Assembly (NCBI GenBank): GCA_000149265.1
Contig: CH003236.1
Span: 346,404 to 410,403, forward strand
Source of the DNA: Ciona savignyi
Lineage: Eukaryota > Chordata > Ascidiacea > Phlebobranchia > Cionidae
DNA: 64,000 bases
Direction: 5' to 3'
Made by a program: the position numbers and the translations under genes. Within the stretch, counting starts at the first letter, position 1; each line of letters opens with the position of its first letter. The notes under the pieces were generated by a model that was not told the DNA's origin, did not search any database, and saw only the letters and a program-made list of their open reading frames with translations. Positions 59,734 to 64,000 of the stretch are shown piece after piece.

Positions 59734-62700
59734 TTCGCACTTGTAGATAGTAATAATGAACACCTAGAATCGACTAAACTGCTAGAAATATTCCTATGGA
59801 AACAAAGCGTATTGGATTCATTCGGCGCGACGCATTGTTTATTTTGAGCTAAATTCTGAATAAAAGTATCGGCTTGACTACGCTGTAATAACATAGAGAA
59901 CTCATGAATAGCCGAGCTCTTATCCCTTGTTGCTACAGTTTTCGAGGGCAGATTATCGCAGAACTTCTACTGGGCATTATATTGTTCAACTGTATTATAC
60001 ATTGATTGTATTCGCTCTTGTTTCACTGCATCAATCATTAAATCTTTAATAAAAGGAAGCATATATCTGATAGGCATATTATGATTGTTATGTTTTACAA
60101 AATGCTGTAAATCTAACTCTGTATGGGTGTATTACATTCATGTTTATCCAGTCTGTGAAAAACGATGGTCCTGACACTGCAACTCATCACAGCACAGGAA
60201 AACCACAAACCACAAGTCGAGTTGTCGAAGTTATATAAAGTGAAATTGTTATACTTCAATGATAAGGGCGTCAATAACCTTTATTTAAGTCTCCGGAAAC
60301 TTCATCCAAATGCTTACAAAAAAGCAGTATGACACAATCAAATAGTAAATCACATTCTCTAGACAAAAGCAAGTCGCACAGGAAAAAATATGCGGAAGCG
60401 AGACTTTTTGGCGGCAATGGATGGGCGCCAGCAGGTAAAAAAGGGGGGAATCAATTAGAGGTACATTGGTGAGTGTAAGATACCATTGTGTCATATTAAG
60501 TATATCCTATATATTTACACTATTACTTTAAATTAAAAATAAGCTTTCGGTGGTTATGTTGGCGACAAACTATCCTGGCCTGGATGATTACGCTCAACCG
60601 GTTAATCCACTAAGCCGTGCAGCCAAATGAGCCCGACTAGCCATGCTCTGTGCACGGACATTAAACAGATGTCTCATTTACCACGCATTGTAATCTCTGA
60701 TAGCTCGGCTACATAATGTGACGATTCAAACGCAACAGTGATTCCAGCCGCTATACCGCGCTCTTGAGTTGCCTACAAACTACAAATCTTGGCTTGATGT
60801 GTCATGATACGAAGGCCTATATGACGATACACAAATAATAAAAATATCTAACAAGAATGTTTTACGTGGGGAATATAGTAGTTAAATATATAATCTAAAG
60901 GCAAAGTACGTCATTTATTATATTTTGATATAACCACGGGCCAGAAGAGAAGTTGGGAAAGAGACAAATAGACTCAATGGACTCGTGAATAGCAATTCGC
61001 GACCGCCGTTACATACCGTTTTTAAATTGGGATTAGCTTTGATCATGAACTGACTAACAAAATGAAGTTATTTCTTCAATTCGGATCAATTTTGTAGCGG
61101 AATCTTAATTAACGGACAATTATAGGCGTTTAACGTTGGACTGTGGTGTTCAGGTTGGGCTGGGTAGATGTCAGGACATCGGAGGTTTGGGAGAAACTCT
61201 TCTTCTCGGAAATCTCCGGGTATTTTCCAAGTGGGCTGCACATAGGAGAGAAACTCAGTGATCGTGGAATGCAGAAAGCATATTTTGCAATTGCTTTGGT
61301 CGTTATTGTATGTATAAGAGACTGTGTGGTTGAGGGTATAAGGAGACCGGAAAGGTTTTGTATTCGATCTTCACCCTGACCACTTTCTTGCCGGCTGTGG
61401 GCAACACATTCTGCCTTAATCTAAAATAGGTCGATCGAACATCCTATATAGTAAAAATATATGAAGTTGTATAAAATATATGCAACCTGGCAGTAGATAT
61501 GAAGTTATCTGACGATTACTCTTGTTATAATGACACTTGATATCCCACACACGGGTATAAACATGATTATCCCGTTTCTATATGATTATGTCGCCTTCGT
61601 TTCACCCGACCAAGGCTTCCCGGCGTATATTGCATGTTGTGAGCTGCTGGATAGACAACAACAGAGTTGTTTTTCAGTGGGTTGTGCACTCCTGTGTCAT
61701 CCTCGCGGTTCCAAGCAAGCGTAATCCCGAAACTGCTTCGACTTGAGATATTACGCGATATTAGCGTGCGTATCAAGCCCGGCAATTACCGTCTCACCGC
61801 ACAACCATTATAAATATCGCTGACCGTCGGTTGGGCATCGGCTTGTCACGTTTTTAGACTCAGCAAAAGCCAATTAAAAGCTGGGCGATCTTGTATATGG
61901 TGCTACATCTGCAAAACTCTAGTCGACCCGCAATTGCATGAAATGTAGCGTCACAGCGACATGCTAAAAATGGAATGCCAACCTTTAATTTAAATAATTA
62001 TAACAGTGTGGGATACTATCATGCTTGAAATATATCGGGTTAAGTTTTATTTGCACGAAACATAGATATTCGGGAAAATCTTTGTTTGCGTCCCGGATCT
62101 CCGAATAAAAGATTGATCGTCTCCCGCCAATCTCAGTTCACCGTGATTGGCGTCGATTTATCGGAGTTGTTTTTACCTCCGTCGCTCTGATTCAGTCGCG
62201 CAGAATTCGACGCCATTTTGCGATCGAATCGAGGGATTCGGACTCGCTTCTATGTCAACAAATGGGGCGAAAAACGGGGGTAATCGGCACCCCCGGCTCA
62301 TGAGATCACACGCCCGGTGCTTGAACAAATAAATCAAGCACAACGCAGACAATGACGCTATCGCTTAAGCTTTTTGTCGTTGGAATGTTTTCTTAGCTTG
62401 TTATCCGCGGTAGGCGCCGCGCTGATTGAATGACTACCTGGCTTCACGGTTTCGATTCTTCGGGGGAATATGTTTTGCTGTTGGATATTTACATCGGAAC
62501 ACAACAAACAATTAAATTGACTTTTTTTTCGTTTCGAAAAATATGTTCAATGTCGAATCTATAAGTTGACGACGCAAGTAGTTTGCGCAAATCGACATTT
62601 AATATACCATCTAAGTATCATGAGCCCAAATTGACCGAGGAAGCTACTATGAGATCAAGTTGTAGCCGCTACGTCAACGTTAGTGCACGATACGTGGTGC

Positions 62701-64000
62701 GCCATTGTTTCCAATGGTTTAATATACACAGTAGCAGCCCTGGTGCTGGCTTGGCGCTATCACACGCCGACAAGACAATGGGCTAGCACTCGAAGCGCCA
62801 CTCCAAACCCTTGTACGTTTACACAAGTTGTAATTTCACACCGATGACCCCAGTACCCGCAGACAGCTCCCGTCACTTGATGTTTCCTGTCGATGCCGAC
62901 CACCGGTCAATCTGGACGGATTTCCAGCAATATAAACGCCCCGGTGTCGGTATGATGGATGTTCATATAGCCACCTTCTGCGCGGACTGAAAACGGACAT
63001 TATTAAGCTCTCATAATCTCTAGCTGCAGGCTCTGATATCCAAACGTATTGTGTGGCCCAGTCGAATACGCATCAGACGTCGTGAAACACGGGAAGTCAA
63101 ATTATAGAAGTGATGGACAAAGCCAAGATTGGAAGTGTAGCAATCAGCCGCACACGATTATATTTCGTCATTCGGGCTTGATGCGGTTGCGTTTCATCTC
63201 GAATATTCGATGCTTTGGACATGTCGATCATGACGTAATTTCAAACCTGTGTATTAATTACTGCGGTTCCGACCGGGCCATGTCTGTGTCATGGCCGTGT
63301 AGTTGGGCGTTGGACGGCCTGCTGATCAAATAACATTTCTATGGAAGTCGTGTGTTGAATAAAACAAACTTTGTTGTTTATTACTTGGTGCGCATGTCCT
63401 TACCCATATAAGCACTCAATAAAGTTCATAATTAAATAGCCGAGGATAGCAATTACTTGAAAGCCCATGTAATCGCGATATTTTCAGCTCTGAACTTAAA
63501 ATTCCCGGCCCATTATAAGGGTGACGTAATATCTTTAGGTGTAGTCACAATTAATATTATTGAAAATGTCGCCTTAATTCTTTATTTTTGCTGCCGCACA
63601 TTCTGAATTGCAAATCGTACAGCAACACTAAATCTTCGAGACTCCAGCATAAACTTGGAGCACCGCCAGCAAATATATGACGTTTGACCTTGGCGCTATT
63701 TATTTCTTCGCTGCAATGGAGAAGTGTTTACAGTAAATTGTATCTTTCCTAGGAGCAACGACAAAACGAAGTCAACAGAAAACGCCAAGTTCAACCAACG
63801 GGAATTTCCATGTATCGCTTTTCAACTATTGATGCCATGTAACCAGATGTTCGAATCAGGTTCTCGAAGCCAAATCTCCTCCTATTTTGAGAAACACTTT
63901 ACCGATGTAATCCTAAATTAACGAGACGGTTATGTTGGGAGAGTTATAATTATTGGGCTGATGCGGTGCGCGGCGGGAAAAAGGCGACGACTTTCGTCTG
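59734..64000. other. Right flank, no gene recognised
   Basis: 4.3 kb. It should include the basic-protein promoter just right of 59733. A diverged SINE-like segment lies at 60580-60790. The remaining ORFs are short and look random. Sequence toward the right edge is less AT-rich and could be upstream DNA of a gene outside the window. Confidence 0.45.
60580..60790 (-). mobile_element. Possible tRNA-derived SINE, strongly diverged
   Basis: On the - strand a box-B-like GCGTTTGAATCGTC is followed by GGCTTAGTGGATTAACCGG, which resembles the CCTAGTGGATTAATGGG segment of copy 5. The order is right but identity is low. Confidence 0.35.

Noticed and set aside
1..64000. CRISPR arrays, bacterial operons, rRNA genes, genuine tRNA genes, viral genes
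   Set aside because: None was seen. The only tRNA-like sequences are SINE heads without an intact cloverleaf.

Overview
The window reads as nuclear DNA of a tunicate, most probably Ciona. It is AT-rich, has short introns with ordinary GT-AG ends, and carries two tandem gene families: three FoxI-class forkhead genes and five muscle-type myosin regulatory light chain (MRLC) genes. The species call is an inference from gene content and style. Every gene model was assembled by eye from reading frames, splice signals and remembered family alignments. No search was run.

Layout. (1) 1.2-5.1 kb, + strand: the 3' part of a KCTD9 orthologue (BTB/POZ plus pentapeptide repeats) in ten exons; its N-terminus is probably left of the window. 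(2) 5.7-32.0 kb, - strand: three FoxI genes in tandem, each with two coding exons and an intron at the same phase-2 site just after the forkhead domain. FoxI-1 and FoxI-2 are close to each other; FoxI-3 is divergent. A 12.6 kb gene-free stretch lies between FoxI-1 and FoxI-2, and a small secreted-protein-like ORF sits in the FoxI-1 intron. (3) 33.2-55.8 kb, - strand: five MRLC genes (called A-E here), each of seven coding exons and 171 codons. Gene A is divergent and holds two interchangeable versions of exon 4. B, D and E encode the same protein by my translation, and C differs by one residue. (4) 49.1-51.0 kb, - strand: a four-exon secreted C-type-lectin-like gene between MRLC-D and MRLC-E. 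(5) 57.2-59.7 kb, - strand: a five-exon gene for a 522-residue basic protein I do not recognise. (6) 59.7-64.0 kb: no gene recognised.

Several copies of a tRNA-derived SINE with a TATCC-repeat tail are scattered outside the FoxI block. The FoxI genes would act as transcription factors. The MRLC genes supply a sarcomeric light chain, probably in larger dose through duplication. KCTD9, the lectin-like gene and the basic protein have no evident functional link to these clusters.

The most interesting item is the pair of 102-nt exons in MRLC-A, equal in length and phase and encoding the same segment of the protein. They look like mutually exclusive alternative exons.
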